Assembly: GCA_035249985.1 (NCBI GenBank) | Contig: DATFFP010000103.1 | Coordinates: 1-64,000, forward strand | Length of the DNA: 64,000 nucleotides | Source of the DNA: JAICNG01 sp035249985 | Lineage (GTDB): Bacteria; Gemmatimonadota; Gemmatimonadetes; Gemmatimonadales; Gemmatimonadaceae | Reading direction: 5' to 3' | Part shown: in pieces, positions 33,675 through 42,799 of the stretch | Layout of the letters: each line of letters begins with the position of its first letter | How positions within the stretch are numbered: position 1 is the first letter of the stretch | Made by a program: the position numbers and the translations under genes | The notes under the pieces: generated by a model | Seen by the model: the letters and a program-made list of their open reading frames with translations, nothing else | The model's database searches: none | Told to the model about the DNA's origin: nothing

Positions 33675-34226
33675 ATGCCTCCCAAGAATTCTGTCGTGCT
33701 CGATGCGCGCGCGGTGGACCGCACCCTCAAGCGCATGGCCGACGAGATCATCGAGCTCCACAACGGCACGGAAGATCTGATCCTCGTCGGCATTCAACGG
33801 CGCGGCGTGCAGTTGGCGACGCGCATCGTCGAGGCGATTCGCGAGCGCGAGAAGGTCGAGGTGCCACGCGGCGCGCTCGACATCACGCTCTACCGCGACG
33901 ATCTGCAGACGGTCGGGCCCCGGCCCGTCGTCGGCCCCACCGACCTGCCCTGGAACCTGGAAGGGAAACACGTCGTCATCATCGACGACGTGCTCTATAC
34001 CGGACGGACCGTGCGGGCGGCGCTCGACGAGCTGGCGGACTTTGGACGTCCGGCGCGCATCGCCCTCGCGGTGCTCGTCGACCGCGGCGGTCGCGAGCTC
34101 CCCATTCACGCCGACATCGTCGGGAAGAAGATCGAGGTGTCGCCGACGGACCGCGTCGATGTGCTCGTCGACGAGCTCGACGGCAAGGACGCCGTCGTCG
34201 TCGTTCCCCGCGACGAGGGCGCATGA
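33675..34226 (+). CDS. pyrR: PyrR bifunctional pyrimidine regulator / uracil phosphoribosyltransferase
   Basis: 183 residues. The PRPP-binding motif VVIIDDVLYTGRTVRAAL and the N-terminal LDARAVDRTLKRMADEIIE..GIQRRGVQLA are characteristic. In Gram-positive bacteria PyrR binds pyr mRNA to cause attenuation; here it heads pyrR-pyrB-pyrC, but no clear PyrR-binding loop is visible in the 118-nt leader, so it may act mainly as an enzyme. ATG 33675 is chosen; the open frame upstream is spurious. Confidence 0.9.
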   Translation: MPPKNSVVLDARAVDRTLKRMADEIIELHNGTEDLILVGIQRRGVQLATRIVEAIREREKVEVPRGALDITLYRDDLQTVGPRPVVGPTDLPWNLEGKHVVIIDDVLYTGRTVRAALDELADFGRPARIALAVLVDRGGRELPIHADIVGKKIEVSPTDRVDVLVDELDGKDAVVVVPRDEGA

Positions 34227-35185
34227 CGAGAACGCTCGGCAAGGACCTGCTCGGGCTCGAGCCTCTCTCGACGGAGCAGATTCGATTGATCCTCGATACC
34301 GCCGAGCCATTCAAGGAAGTCAGCGAGCGTCAGATCAAGAAAGTGCCCGCGTTGCGCGGGATGATGATCGCCAACCTCTTCTTCGAGGCGTCGACGCGCA
34401 CGCGCATCTCCTTCGAGTTTGCGGAGAAGCGGCTGTCGGCCGACACGGTGAACGTGGGCTCGTCCGGGTCCAGCGTCCAGAAAGGGGAGACCCTCGTCGA
34501 TACGGCGCGCAATCTCGAGGCGATGCGGATCAACATGGTCGTGATCCGCCACTCGGCATCAGGCGCGGCGCACTTTCTCGCCGACCGCATCCAGTCCAAC
34601 GTCATCAACGCGGGTGACGGCACGCATGAGCATCCCACCCAGGGGCTCCTCGATCTCCTCACCTTGCGCGATCACTTCCGAACCCTCGAGGGGCGGCGGG
34701 TGTGCATCGTCGGCGACGTCCTGCACTCGCGCGTGGCGCGCTCGAACATCTGGGGACTGACCAAAATGGGCGTCGAGGTCGCGGTGTGCGGACCGCGGTC
34801 TCTCCTGCCAAAGGATATCGGCGAATTCGGCGTGCGTGTCTTCAAGCGCATCGACGAGGCCATCGAATGGGCCGAGGCGCTCAACGTGCTGCGCCTGCAG
34901 CTCGAGCGGATGCAGGCTGGCTACATTCCGTCGCTTCGCGAGTACAACCGCGTATTCGGCGTGACGCGCGAGCGCCTCGACCGCGCGGATCACGAGGTGC
35001 TCATCATGCACCCGGGACCGATGAATCGCGGTGTCGAGATCGATTCCGATGTCGCCGATGGTGCGCAGAGCGCCATTCTCGACCAGGTGACGAATGGCGT
35101 GGCGGTGCGAATGGCCGTGCTTTATCTCCTCGCTGGTGGGCGCCCCGAGCTGGCCGACGCGGCCAAAGGAGGCAGCGAGCGATGA
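34223..35185 (+). CDS. pyrB: Aspartate carbamoyltransferase, catalytic subunit
   Basis: 320 residues. It condenses carbamoyl phosphate with aspartate in pyrimidine synthesis. The carbamoyl-phosphate motif ASTRTRISFEFAEKRL, then VIRHSASGAAHFLA, DGTHEHPTQGLLDLLTL and HPGPMNRGVEI are in the expected order. No pyrI regulatory subunit is adjacent. It overlaps pyrR and pyrC by 4 nt. Confidence 0.95.
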   Translation: MTRTLGKDLLGLEPLSTEQIRLILDTAEPFKEVSERQIKKVPALRGMMIANLFFEASTRTRISFEFAEKRLSADTVNVGSSGSSVQKGETLVDTARNLEAMRINMVVIRHSASGAAHFLADRIQSNVINAGDGTHEHPTQGLLDLLTLRDHFRTLEGRRVCIVGDVLHSRVARSNIWGLTKMGVEVAVCGPRSLLPKDIGEFGVRVFKRIDEAIEWAEALNVLRLQLERMQAGYIPSLREYNRVFGVTRERLDRADHEVLIMHPGPMNRGVEIDSDVADGAQSAILDQVTNGVAVRMAVLYLLAGGRPELADAAKGGSER

Positions 35186-36498
35186 CCGCACGAACGCCCT
35201 CGGGCGCCGCCGCTCGTGATGTGATGCTGCGGGGCGGCCGAATACTCGATCCCTCGCAGGGCATTGACGCGGCGGGTGATGTGCTCCTCCGCAACGGCGT
35301 GGTGGAGGCCCACGGGCGATCCCTTGGCACGCCTGACGAGGCCGACGTCATTGACTGTGACGGGGCCATCATTGCCCCGGGGTTCATCGACGTCCATTGC
35401 CACCTGCGCGAGCCGGGGCGCGAGGATGTCGAGACGATCGCGACTGGGGCGCGTGCCGCCGCGGCGGGCGGCTTCACGGCGGTGTGCGCCATGCCGAACA
35501 CCGAGCCGGTCACCGACAACCAGGCTGCCGTCGGGTTCATCCTGCGTCAGGCCATGCGCGCCGGCGCGGCGCGTGTCTACCCGATCGGCGCGATCTCGCT
35601 CGGCCAGCGCGGTGAGCAAATGGCGGAGTTCGGCGAGATGGTCGGGGCAGGGGCCGTGGCGGTGAGTGATGACGGCAAGCCCGTCGCCTCCGCCCATCTC
35701 ATGCGGACCGCGCTCGAATACGCGCAGTCGTTCGGAATCCCGGTGATCGATCACTGCGAGGAGCCGACGCTCGCGTCAGGCGGTGCGATGAACGAAGGAA
35801 TCGTGAGCGCGCGCCTCGGCGTGAAAGGAATTCCCGCCGAGGCGGAGGAAGTCATGGTCGCGCGCGACATCCTCCTCGCCCGTCTCACCGGGGGGCACGT
35901 GCACCTGGCGCACATGAGCACGCGCGGATCGGTGGAGCTCATTCGCTGGGGCAAGGCGCAGGGCGTGTCGGTGACCGCCGAGGTCACGCCGCACCACCTC
36001 ACGCTCACCGAGAATGCATGTGAGGGCTACGATACACACGCGAAGATGAATCCGCCGCTGCGCACCGCCGATGACCTCGAGGCGTTGCGCGACGGCGTAC
36101 GCGACGGAACCATCGATGTCATCGCGACGGATCACGCACCGCACCACTACGACGCCAAGGAACGAGAGTTCGCCGACGCGCCCTTTGGCATCGTCGGTCT
36201 CGAGACGGCGCTGGGGGTGCTGCTGACGGACCTGGTGCACACCGGGATCATCGATCTCCCGGTCCTTGTCGATCGGCTGGGGTGCGCACCGGCGCGGCTC
36301 TTTCATCTTCCCGGCGGTTCGCTCGCGCGTGGAACTCCCGCCCACGTCACGGTGTTCGATCCCAACCTCGAGTGGTCGGTGGATCCCACGGCCTTCGTCT
36401 CGAAAGGTCGCAACACGCCGTATGCAGAGCGTTTGCTCCGGGGACGCGCACTCGTCACCATCGTCGATGGGCACGTGATCTATCGATTCAAGGGATGA
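35182..36498 (+). CDS. pyrC: Dihydroorotase
   Basis: 438 residues, class I (PyrC-long) type. It closes the ring of carbamoyl-aspartate to dihydroorotate. Metal ligands appear in GFIDVHCHLREPG, HCEEP, HLAHMS and the Asp of ATDHAPHH. The true start is ATG 35182, with a 4-nt overlap with pyrB; the much longer open frame is chance. Because the metal residues are complete, it should be active rather than a PyrB-bound pseudo-dihydroorotase. Confidence 0.94.
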   Translation: MTARTPSGAAARDVMLRGGRILDPSQGIDAAGDVLLRNGVVEAHGRSLGTPDEADVIDCDGAIIAPGFIDVHCHLREPGREDVETIATGARAAAAGGFTAVCAMPNTEPVTDNQAAVGFILRQAMRAGAARVYPIGAISLGQRGEQMAEFGEMVGAGAVAVSDDGKPVASAHLMRTALEYAQSFGIPVIDHCEEPTLASGGAMNEGIVSARLGVKGIPAEAEEVMVARDILLARLTGGHVHLAHMSTRGSVELIRWGKAQGVSVTAEVTPHHLTLTENACEGYDTHAKMNPPLRTADDLEALRDGVRDGTIDVIATDHAPHHYDAKEREFADAPFGIVGLETALGVLLTDLVHTGIIDLPVLVDRLGCAPARLFHLPGGSLARGTPAHVTVFDPNLEWSVDPTAFVSKGRNTPYAERLLRGRALVTIVDGHVIYRFKG

Positions 36499-36504
36499 CG
36501 CGGA

Positions 36505-37197
36505 GTGCCACGCACGATCGCGACTCGCCGCGAGATCGTCACCGTCTGCCGACGGTTGTGGGAACGGGGGCTCATCGCGGGGCCTGATGGGAATGTCTCG
36601 GTGCGGCTGAGCGCCGATCGCATTCTGGTCACGCCGGCGGGAATGTCGAAGGTGGACGTGCGGCCCGACGATCTCGTCGAGGTCGGGCTCGATGGGCAGC
36701 GCGTGCGCGGCAAGCGACACGCGTCGAGCGAGCTTGCGGTGCACCTGCGCATCTACGCGCAGCGGCCCGATGTTTTCGCGATCGTCCATGCGCATCCCCC
36801 GGTGGCGACGGGATTCGCCGTTGCGGGGGAGGGGTTTGCCTCGTGCATACTACCGGAGGTTATCTTTCAGATGGGCTGGGTGCCGCTCGTCCCGTACGAA
36901 ATGCCGGGAACGGAGGCCCTCGCTCGGCAATTCGATCCGTTCATCCCCACGCACGACGCCTTTCTCATGGCGAATCATGGCGCCGTCACGGCCGGAGCGA
37001 CGTTGTCGATTGCGCACCAACGGATGGAAAGCCTGGAGCACGCGGCGCGCATCCTGCTCACTTCGCGATTGCTTGGTCGCGTGAACGAGCTCTCGGGCGA
37101 TCAGGTAGCCGAACTCGTCGCGGCACGGGAGCGCGCCGGATTCGCCGGACCGTATCCGGGGTGTCCGGCACCGGATGACCAGCGGAGACACGAATGA
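36505..37197 (+). CDS. Class II aldolase/adducin family protein
   Basis: 230 residues. The zinc-binding class II aldolase fold is visible: LIAGPDGNVSVRL, SSELAVHL, the metal motif IVHAHPPVATGFA and the third histidine in LMANHGAVTAG. Relatives cleave fuculose-, rhamnulose- or ribulose-phosphates or related sugar phosphates; substrate is unknown. Start is GTG 36505, 6 nt after pyrC. Its place in a pyrimidine operon is unusual. Confidence 0.85.
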   Translation: MPRTIATRREIVTVCRRLWERGLIAGPDGNVSVRLSADRILVTPAGMSKVDVRPDDLVEVGLDGQRVRGKRHASSELAVHLRIYAQRPDVFAIVHAHPPVATGFAVAGEGFASCILPEVIFQMGWVPLVPYEMPGTEALARQFDPFIPTHDAFLMANHGAVTAGATLSIAHQRMESLEHAARILLTSRLLGRVNELSGDQVAELVAARERAGFAGPYPGCPAPDDQRRHE

Positions 37198-38030
37198 CCA
37201 ATCCGCCCACGAACACTGCGTCGAACGTCGCATCGCTCATGGCGGAGCGTGCGCGGTTCGAATCGTGGCTGGCCGCGCTCGAGGCCCGCCGCGACTCGAC
37301 CCCTGCGCACATCTATCAACGGGTCCATGGCGACTACGCGCTTCGGCTGCAGAAGGTCGTCGATCAGCTGCTGGGCCACATGTCCGAGATCGAATCGGCG
37401 GCGAAGACGCTCGCCGAGCGGCTCGGGGAGCTCGAGCGCGCCGAAGCGAAGCATCGTGACGAGCGGTCGGAGGCCGAGTTGCGCGCTTCCGTCGGCGAGC
37501 TGTCCGCTGACGCCTACGATGAGATTCTGCGCCGCACGGATGAGGCGACCGCGTCGATCGCGCTCGAGCGCACCCAGGCCAGCGTCGAGCTGACGCGGCT
37601 GCGCGAAGTGCTGGCGTTGAACGCGCCGAAGAGTGGGACGCCGCGCGAGTCGATGACTCGTGAGGCACGCACGCCGGCTGCCCCGAGTCCTCCGCCCAAG
37701 GCGACTCCGTCTCGCCCGGACAGCGGTGGCGTTGGATTCGATGAGCTGGAGTTTCTCAAATCGGTCGTCGACTCGCGCGGCCGGCCGATCAACCCCACGC
37801 CGTCTGCGGGTCAGGCGGCGAGCGAAGCGCAGAGCAACCCGTTCGGTCTTGGACTTCCCTCGGAGCCGGCATCGCCGCACATGCCGCGGCAGTCGACGCA
37901 GGTGCCGTCGTTCCTCAAGGATGTGCCGAGCGAGCAGGTGAAGACGCTGAAGTGCCAGGAGTGCAGCACGATGAACTACCCGACGGAATGGTACTGCGAG
38001 CGATGCGGGGCGGAGCTCGCCGCGCTTTGA
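37194..38030 (+). CDS. Coiled-coil protein with C-terminal zinc ribbon, function unknown
   Basis: 278 residues, not recognised. Residues about 10-140 are highly charged and predicted to be helical coiled coil (AAKTLAERLGELERAEAKHRDERSE). A Pro/Ser-rich, probably disordered linker follows (about 145-245). The C-terminus is a single zinc ribbon with two CxxC pairs, LKCQECSTMNYPTEWYCERCGAEL. It overlaps the aldolase gene by 4 nt. The design suggests an adaptor that uses the ribbon for protein or nucleic acid contact; this is inference. Confidence 0.65.
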   Translation: MTNPPTNTASNVASLMAERARFESWLAALEARRDSTPAHIYQRVHGDYALRLQKVVDQLLGHMSEIESAAKTLAERLGELERAEAKHRDERSEAELRASVGELSADAYDEILRRTDEATASIALERTQASVELTRLREVLALNAPKSGTPRESMTREARTPAAPSPPPKATPSRPDSGGVGFDELEFLKSVVDSRGRPINPTPSAGQAASEAQSNPFGLGLPSEPASPHMPRQSTQVPSFLKDVPSEQVKTLKCQECSTMNYPTEWYCERCGAELAAL

Positions 38031-38036
38031 CAAAAA

Positions 38037-38060
38037 AAACCCGGGCGGCTGCCCGGGTTT
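38037..38060. terminator. Bidirectional rho-independent terminator
   Basis: A 10-bp stem (38037-38046 with 38051-38060) and GGCT loop, with an A-run before it and Ts after it, between the convergent zinc-ribbon gene and rpsT. Confidence 0.9.
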
Positions 38061-38080
38061 CGTTTATCGACAGGGTCCTG

Positions 38081-38317
38081 CTACTTCGAGGCCTTTGCCA
38101 GCCGGCTCTTGTGCCGCGCGGCGGCGTTGCGATGAATGAGGCCTTTGCGAGCGGCCCGATCCAGCAGGCTGATCGCATCGAGACGGCTCTCGTTGGTGGC
38201 TTCCGAGTCGGTCGCCTTCTTCAGGGCGGTGCGGAGTGCCGAGCGCTGCGCGCGGTTGCGCACCGCGGCGGCACGCGACTTCCGCATGTTCTTCTCGGCG
38301 GACTTGATATTCGGCAC
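38081..38317 (-). CDS. rpsT: Ribosomal protein S20
   Basis: 78 residues, highly basic and helical: MPNIKSAEKNMRKSRAAAVRNRAQRSALRTALKKA and the later LLDRAARKGLIHRNAAARHKSRLAK are typical of S20 of the small subunit. Start is GTG 38317 with an upstream ggagag. It has its own promoter at 38368-38396 and ends at the shared terminator. Confidence 0.95.
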   Translation of the reverse strand: MPNIKSAEKNMRKSRAAAVRNRAQRSALRTALKKATDSEATNESRLDAISLLDRAARKGLIHRNAAARHKSRLAKASK

Positions 38318-38367
38318 GACGAAACTCTCCGGAGAGGCGATGAGGCGACTGCGATTTCGGAGGGCGA

Positions 38368-38396
38368 AAGCTAGGCCGCGAGATCACGGATGTCAA
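38368..38396 (-). promoter_or_regulatory. Promoter of rpsT
   Basis: On the minus strand TTGACA (38391-38396) and TAGCTT (38368-38373) are 17 nt apart. Transcription would start near 38361, leaving a leader of about 44 nt. Confidence 0.7.
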
Positions 38397-38410
38397 GGCG
38401 CCACATGGCT

Positions 38411-38439
38411 TTGACATCATTTCACATGACGGGTACCTT
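38411..38439 (+). promoter_or_regulatory. Promoter of the site-2 protease/scpA operon
   Basis: TTGACA (38411-38416) and TACCTT (38434-38439) are 17 nt apart. It is divergent from the rpsT promoter; the two -35 boxes are 14 nt apart. Confidence 0.65.
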
Positions 38440-38487
38440 ACGCGCGGTCCGACGCGTGGCCCACGCTTACTTTCTCCCACGCCGCGA

Positions 38488-39168
38488 TTGAGCCTGGAGC
38501 AGCTTCTCCTCGGGTTACCGATATTCCTGTTCTCGGTGATCGCCCACGAATATGCGCACGGATTCGCGGCGTTGAAGCAGGGCGACCCCACGGCGCACCA
38601 GTTGGGCCGACTTACCTGGAATCCCATCAAGCACATCGATCCCTTTCTCACTCTGTTGCTGCCGGCAATGACGTATTGGGGATCGGGGGGCGCCATGATT
38701 TTCGGCGGCGCCAAGCCCGTGCCGGTGGTCCCCCGGAACTATCGCAACTTCAAGCGTGGCGACATCATCGTGTCGCTCGCCGGGGTGGGGGCGAACGCCG
38801 TGATCGCGCTCGCGTGCGTCATGCTCGCGGTTGCCGTGGGCGCCCTCGGGCGGAGCGCGCCGGATGCGGCGCCGGCGCTCGGCTATGCGCAGGAGATGCT
38901 GCGGTTCGGCATTCTGATCAATCTCGTGCTGATCATGTTCAACCTCCTGCCGCTGCCGCCGCTCGATGGATCGCACGTCATGAAGTATTTGTTGCCGCCG
39001 GCGTGGGCGATGCACTACCAGCGCATCGGCGCGTACGGATTGTTGATTCTCATTCTGCTGCTCTCGTTCGCGCCAGCCGTGATTGCGACGTGGATGGCAC
39101 CGGTCCGTTTGCTGATGGGCGTCGCGATGCGCCTCATCGCGCCCTTTGACCTTCGGGAGCCGACGTGA
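38488..39168 (+). CDS. Site-2 protease family (M50) membrane metalloprotease
   Basis: 226 residues. The zinc motif HEYAH (His20, Glu21, His24) lies in the first membrane helix, and the third ligand is in NLLPLPPLDGSHV. Three to four further membrane segments are present. This compact form (YwhC/FtsH-independent group) lacks PDZ domains; substrate unknown. The start is TTG 38488. It leads scpA and scpB, a common arrangement. Confidence 0.88.
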   Translation: MSLEQLLLGLPIFLFSVIAHEYAHGFAALKQGDPTAHQLGRLTWNPIKHIDPFLTLLLPAMTYWGSGGAMIFGGAKPVPVVPRNYRNFKRGDIIVSLAGVGANAVIALACVMLAVAVGALGRSAPDAAPALGYAQEMLRFGILINLVLIMFNLLPLPPLDGSHVMKYLLPPAWAMHYQRIGAYGLLILILLLSFAPAVIATWMAPVRLLMGVAMRLIAPFDLREPT

Positions 39169-39899
39169 GCGCAACCCTCGAGGCGGAAAGCACCCGGACG
39201 TTCATCGTCGAGCTGGACCAGTTTTCCGGCCCCCTCGATCTCCTGCTCACGCTCATCCGCGAGGAGGAGGTGGAGATCACCGACATTCCCATCGCGCGAA
39301 TCTGCGAGCAGTTCCTCGCCCGCATTCATGGCCTCGAGCTGAGTGATGCCGCGGAGTATCTCGAGATGGCCGCGCGCCTGCTCCGCATCAAGGCACAGAT
39401 GCTCCTCCCGCGGTCGCAGGACGATGAGAGCTGGGAAGATCCGCGCGCGGAGCTGGTGCGGCGGCTGCTCGAGTACCAGCAGATGCGCGAGGTCGTCGAC
39501 GTGCTCGAGGATCGGTCGGAGGATCGGCGGAATCGATTCGCACGTGGCTGGCTGCCGGCCGATCCGGCGCCTCCGTCGAGCCCGCTCGCGCTCTCGCTTC
39601 CCGAGCTCTTGTCTGCCGTGGACCGGGTGCTTCGCGTCGCGACCCGACCGCTCCTGCACGACATCGTGCCGCGGGCGCTCGACGTCGACGGTGCGATGGC
39701 GACGATTCGGGCCGTGCTGAGCTTGCGCGCGATGGCGCGATGGTCCGATCTCGTTCATTCCAACGCCGAGCCCTGGCAGGTGCTGTCGGCATTGTTGGCG
39801 CTGCTCGAGCTGGCGCGCCGCGGCGAGCTGAAGCTCGTGCAGGCGCGTCCGTTCGCCGTCGTGGAGATCTCGCGTGACGCCGCTAGCGAAGCTGCTTGA
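39165..39899 (+). CDS. scpA: Segregation and condensation protein A
   Basis: 244 residues. ScpA is the kleisin subunit that bridges SMC heads in the chromosome condensation complex. The N-terminus FIVELDQFSGPLDLLLTLIREEEVEITDIPIARI and YLEMAARLLRIKAQMLLPR are characteristic, and the C-terminal winged helix ends in VQARPFAVVEI. It overlaps the upstream protease gene by 4 nt and scpB by 26 nt. Confidence 0.93.
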   Translation: MSATLEAESTRTFIVELDQFSGPLDLLLTLIREEEVEITDIPIARICEQFLARIHGLELSDAAEYLEMAARLLRIKAQMLLPRSQDDESWEDPRAELVRRLLEYQQMREVVDVLEDRSEDRRNRFARGWLPADPAPPSSPLALSLPELLSAVDRVLRVATRPLLHDIVPRALDVDGAMATIRAVLSLRAMARWSDLVHSNAEPWQVLSALLALLELARRGELKLVQARPFAVVEISRDAASEAA

Positions 39900-40443
39900 G
39901 GCGGCGCTGTTCGCGAGCGGCCGTCCGATTCCAACGGACGAGCTCGCCGCGCTCGACGAGGATTCCAGCGCTGCCGCCGTCGCCGCGGCGCTCGACGAGA
40001 TTCGCGAGCACTACGACGTCGAAGGGCATGGCGTCGAGCTGGTGGAGATCGCGGGCGGCTGGCAGATCCTGACGCGCGCGGAATACACCGAGGCCATCGA
40101 GCGGGCGCAGCTGGCCGCGCGTCCGCAGCGTTTGTCCGGAGCCGCGCTCGAGACCCTGGCCATCATCGCGTATCGCCAGCCGATCTCGCGCGCGGACATC
40201 GAGGAGATTCGCGGCGTCGCGGTGGGCGGCGTCCTCAAGTCGCTGCATGAGCGTGGACTGATCGACGTCGTCGGCCGTGCCGAAGGCCTGGGACGACCGC
40301 TGCTGTACGGAACGACGCCGCTCTTCCTCGAGCATTTCGCGCTCCGGCACCTGGAGGAGCTTCCGCGGGCCGACGAGCTCGCGATCGCGCTTCGGGTCGT
40401 CGCGTCCTCCGACGCCACGCCGTCGCCTAACGCTGCCGAGTGA
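39874..40443 (+). CDS. scpB: Segregation and condensation protein B
   Basis: 189 residues. ScpB dimers bind ScpA in the SMC complex. Two winged helices are visible, with LLEAALFASGRPIPTDEL at the start and LSGAALETLAIIAYRQPISRADIEEIRGV, then GRPLLYGTTPLFLEHF. The start is GTG 39874, inside the end of scpA, giving the family N-terminus. The stop overlaps the pseudouridine synthase start. Confidence 0.93.
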   Translation: MTPLAKLLEAALFASGRPIPTDELAALDEDSSAAAVAAALDEIREHYDVEGHGVELVEIAGGWQILTRAEYTEAIERAQLAARPQRLSGAALETLAIIAYRQPISRADIEEIRGVAVGGVLKSLHERGLIDVVGRAEGLGRPLLYGTTPLFLEHFALRHLEELPRADELAIALRVVASSDATPSPNAAE

Positions 40444-41168
40444 GGCCGATGGTGGCGATGCGCATCCAGCGGGCGTTGGCGCGCGCCGGCGTCGCTTCGC
40501 GACGCGGCGCGGAGGCGCTGGTGGTCGCCGGCCGGGTGACGGTCAACGGCACCCCGGCACGCACGGGCCAGAGCGTCGACCCGGCGCGGGACACGATCGC
40601 CGTCGATGGTCGCGCGATCGTCGCGCAGACGACGACCGCCTGGCTCGTGATGAACAAACCGGCCGGCGTGCTCACGACACGGTCGGACCCTCAGGGTCGT
40701 CGCACGATCTTCGATCTCGTGCCGTCGATCCCGGGCCTCACGTACGTCGGCCGGCTGGACTATCTCACCGAAGGCGTGCTGCTGTTGACGACGGACGGTG
40801 ATGGCGCCCACGCCCTCACCCATCCCAGTCGCACGGTCGAGCGCGAATACGTCGCGACGGTGCGCGGGAACGCGGAAGCGGCCGTGCGGCTCGCGCGACG
40901 CGGCGTGGACCTCGAGGACGGTCCCGTTCGCCTTCACGACATCGAGGCGACATCGCTGGGGGGCGGCCGCTGGGACCTTCGCGTGCTGATCGCCGAAGGG
41001 CGCAACCGCGAAGTGCGCCGGCTCTGCCTCGCGTTAGGCCTCGAGGTCGACCGCCTCGTCCGCACCCGGTTCGGACCGGTCACGCTCGGCAAGCTCGCCC
41101 CCGGAGCGTCGCGCAAGCTGACGGCGCGCGAGCGAGAGATCATCGCCGCGCTCGTTCGAGAGCCCTGA
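40440..41168 (+). CDS. rRNA pseudouridine synthase, RsuA/RluB family
   Basis: 242 residues. An S4 domain (IQRALARAGVASRRGAEALVVAGRVTVNG) precedes the catalytic domain with GRLDYLTEGVLLLTTDGDGAHALTHP, whose aspartate is the nucleophile, and the RNREVRRLC motif. The scpA-scpB-rluB order is widespread and favours RluB. GTG 40440 keeps a 4-nt overlap; ATG 40449 or 40458 are also possible. Confidence 0.9.
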   Translation: MRPMVAMRIQRALARAGVASRRGAEALVVAGRVTVNGTPARTGQSVDPARDTIAVDGRAIVAQTTTAWLVMNKPAGVLTTRSDPQGRRTIFDLVPSIPGLTYVGRLDYLTEGVLLLTTDGDGAHALTHPSRTVEREYVATVRGNAEAAVRLARRGVDLEDGPVRLHDIEATSLGGGRWDLRVLIAEGRNREVRRLCLALGLEVDRLVRTRFGPVTLGKLAPGASRKLTAREREIIAALVREP

Positions 41169-41173
41169 GCGCC

Positions 41174-42799
41174 ATGGAAATCCGCGGCTCGACGGTGCTG
41201 CTGTTAGGCGGGGCGGGGCTGGTCGGTGCCGCCGTGGCGCGCCGGCTCGCCCAGCATGAGCCGCGGCGGCTCGTCATCACCGCGCTGACCCAGGGCGAGG
41301 CCGAAGCCGGCCTGCGGGAGCTCGAGCGGGAACTGAGCGTCGCGGTCGAGGCGCGCTGGGGGAACATCTTTCTCCCGAGCGATCTCGCCGATCGCCATCG
41401 CGACGACCTCATGCGCGATCCCGTCGCTCGGCGGCGGCTGATCGATGATGTGCTCCGCCCGGCAAGCGCGTCATTCGACGAAAACCTCCTCTTTCAGTGG
41501 CTGACGACGATTCGCCCCGATGCCGTCGTCGATTGCGTCAACAGCGCCACGGCCCTGGCGTATCAGGATGTGTTCGCGAGCTCGGCGCGCCTGATGGAAG
41601 CGGCCACGCACGGTGGAGCGAGCGCGGAGGAGGTCGAGCGGCATCTGCTCACGCTGCCGCTACCGCAGATCATCCGGCACATGCAGACGCTCTTCGAAGG
41701 ACTGCGGCGCGCGGGAACGAAGGCCTACGTGAAGATCGGGACCAGCGGCACCGGCGGAATGGGCCTCAACATTCCGTACACCCACAGCGAGGAGAAGCCG
41801 TCACGCACGTTGATGTCGAAGTCCGCGGTGGCGGGCGCGCAGAGCCTTTTTCTCTTTCTCATGGCGCGCACGCCGGGCGCGCCGGCGACGATCGAGATCA
41901 AGCCGACGGCGGTGATCGGGTGGAAGGAGATCGGCTACGGACCCGTGCGCCGCGGCGGCCGCCCAGTCGAGCTGGTCGATTGCGAGACGCCGATGCGCGT
42001 CGCCGACGCCTTCGCCCCGGACGCCGACGGATGGGTCAAGACGGGGCGTCACCTCGAGAGCGTGTTCATCAATGTCGGCGAGAACGGTGTCTTTGCCCGC
42101 GATGAGTTCGAGACGGTCACCGCGCTCGGCCAAATGGAGCTGGTGACGCCGGAGGAGATCGCGGACGCGGTGATCATGGAGCTCACCGGCCGCCCGACCG
42201 GCAAAGACATCGTCGCCGCGCTCGATGGCGCGACGTTCGGACCGACGTATCGCGGCGGATACCTTCGCTCCGTCGCGATCGAGGGCCTGCGGGCGCTCGA
42301 GGAGCGGCACGGCGTGCGATCGGTTGCCTTCGAAATGTTGGGACCACCTCGGCTCACCAAGCTGCTGTTCGAAGCCTACCTGATCGGTCGTCTCTACCCG
42401 ACAGTGCGTGCGCTGGCCATGGCCGACCCGGAGTGCGCGGCGCGCGACTGTGAGCGTCTCGTTCGCGAGACGGAGCCCACGGTGCGGCGGCAAATCCTGT
42501 CCGTTGGCTTGCCGATCCTGCTCGCGAATGGTGAACACGTGCTTCGCGGGGAGAAGGTCGTTGTTCCTCCCGAGGATCGTGGCGCGGACATCGCGTATCG
42601 CGGATGGGTGGACCTGCGGCCCGCGAACCTGGCGCTCTGGATCAAGCGCGCCGATGAGATTGCCACGGTCGCGCCCGATCCGCGAACGGGCTCGAGCGCC
42701 CGCTGGACCGCGATCGATCCGGACGCGCCCATCGAGCCCGCCCGCATGGCGGTGTGGGTGTTCGAGGAAGAGGACGAGGGGTATAGGATCAAGCGCTAA
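41174..42799 (+). CDS. Large NAD(P)-binding Rossmann protein, SDR/epimerase-like, function unknown
   Basis: 541 residues. A Rossmann motif (VLLLGGAGLVGAAVARRLA) starts the protein, and VVDCVNSATALAYQD, KIGTSGTGGMGLNIPYTHSEEKPSRTLMSKSAVAGAQ look like an atypical short-chain dehydrogenase active-site region, with Y and K in unusual positions. A C-terminal extension of about 250 residues is unknown to me. I do not recognise the function. The last codons (KR stop) lie in the first unit of repeat D, whose word supplies the TAA. Confidence 0.65.
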   Translation: MEIRGSTVLLLGGAGLVGAAVARRLAQHEPRRLVITALTQGEAEAGLRELERELSVAVEARWGNIFLPSDLADRHRDDLMRDPVARRRLIDDVLRPASASFDENLLFQWLTTIRPDAVVDCVNSATALAYQDVFASSARLMEAATHGGASAEEVERHLLTLPLPQIIRHMQTLFEGLRRAGTKAYVKIGTSGTGGMGLNIPYTHSEEKPSRTLMSKSAVAGAQSLFLFLMARTPGAPATIEIKPTAVIGWKEIGYGPVRRGGRPVELVDCETPMRVADAFAPDADGWVKTGRHLESVFINVGENGVFARDEFETVTALGQMELVTPEEIADAVIMELTGRPTGKDIVAALDGATFGPTYRGGYLRSVAIEGLRALEERHGVRSVAFEMLGPPRLTKLLFEAYLIGRLYPTVRALAMADPECAARDCERLVRETEPTVRRQILSVGLPILLANGEHVLRGEKVVVPPEDRGADIAYRGWVDLRPANLALWIKRADEIATVAPDPRTGSSARWTAIDPDAPIEPARMAVWVFEEEDEGYRIKR

